64,000 nt of DNA from Porphyridium purpureum (lineage: Eukaryota > Rhodophyta > Bangiophyceae > Porphyridiales > Porphyridiaceae), in assembly GCA_008690995.1 (NCBI GenBank), contig VRMN01000020.1, positions 1-64,000 on the forward strand, written 5' to 3'. Both the position numbers and the translations under genes were made by a program. Shown here in pieces: positions 63,661 through 64,000 of the stretch (its first letter is position 1; every line of letters begins with the position of its first letter). The notes under the pieces are model-generated. The model saw nothing but the letters and a program-made list of their open reading frames with translations. It did not search any database and was not told where the DNA came from.

Positions 63661-64000
63661 TGTGCGCGTGTGTGTGAGAGGTGCGCCGCTGCCGGAGGAA
63701 CGAGTTTGGCGAGCGCAAGATTCTCCATGATGGCGGCTGTCACATGTAGCGTTTATCGCGTTCTAACTCTGTCGGGCAAGGAGTGATCGTGGTTTGTTTG
63801 CCGACAGGCTGGTAAATGAAGACTCGGATGCAAGCAATCGACTCCTGTGTGGTCGGACGGTGTAGTAGTCGCGGGACGCCAGGCGTGCAGTGAGAAAGTT
63901 TGTTTACACGAGAATGTGCATTTTCTTACTGCGCACTACGCAAAGGCGAGGCAGGTAATAGCCTTCGTGATGGGAGCGGAGCTTCTGTTTCTCTGTTTAG
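63661..64000. other. Unassigned right edge
   Basis: 340 bp with short frames only. It begins near TGGTACAGTGAGC, a partial match to the promoter word. Confidence 0.4.

Overview
The window looks like nuclear DNA of a unicellular, intron-poor eukaryote. Eight ordinary eukaryotic housekeeping or signalling genes lie in about 15.5 kb (35.2-50.7 kb), and each reads as one uninterrupted frame. A C2-type phospholipase D and a malonyl-CoA synthetase, GC-rich promoters, and Ty1/copia-like elements with plant/algal features point to the Archaeplastida. A red alga of the Porphyridium type is my best guess, but that is inference. I saw no prokaryotic operons, CRISPR arrays, rRNA or convincing tRNA genes.

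Left part (1-35 kb) is a retrotransposon graveyard with some very young residents. On the minus strand, 1-12.7 kb holds at least four near-identical copies of one Ty1/copia family (here family A). The complete copy A1 (2863-7818) sits inside copy A2 with a 5-bp target duplication, and A2 abuts the gag end of A3. After 3.4 kb of AT-rich sequence without recognisable genes come element C (16.1-20.5 kb, copia gene order but a Ty3-like gag), an inverted relative D, a Tc1/mariner transposase gene with one stop codon, an older chimeric A copy (A4), and element B (26.1-32.0 kb), a second copia family that carries an unexplained 1-kb insert. A decayed mariner relic follows at 33.5-34.2 kb. Families A, B and C share a primer-binding site complementary to the anticodon stem-loop of initiator tRNA-Met. 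In A the ATG inside that site is also the first ATG of the gag frame.

The gene island reads: malonyl-CoA synthetase (-), PRP4-like splicing factor (-), ribosomal protein S26 (-), ARF-like GTPase (+), two tandem PH-domain/CaMK-type kinases (-,-), VPS45-like SM protein (-), phospholipase D (-). Five of the eight belong to membrane traffic or lipid signalling families. RPS26 and the ARF-like gene share a 549-bp divergent promoter with a GTAC-bearing 12-bp minisatellite. An 8-bp word, CGGTACAG/CTGTACCG, recurs upstream of several genes. The ARF-like protein lacks the P-loop lysine and the catalytic glutamine.

Right part (50.7-64 kb) is gene-poor: two 11-bp minisatellites, a TATA-containing promoter-like block, unrecognised open frames, and fossils of element C-like retrotransposons.
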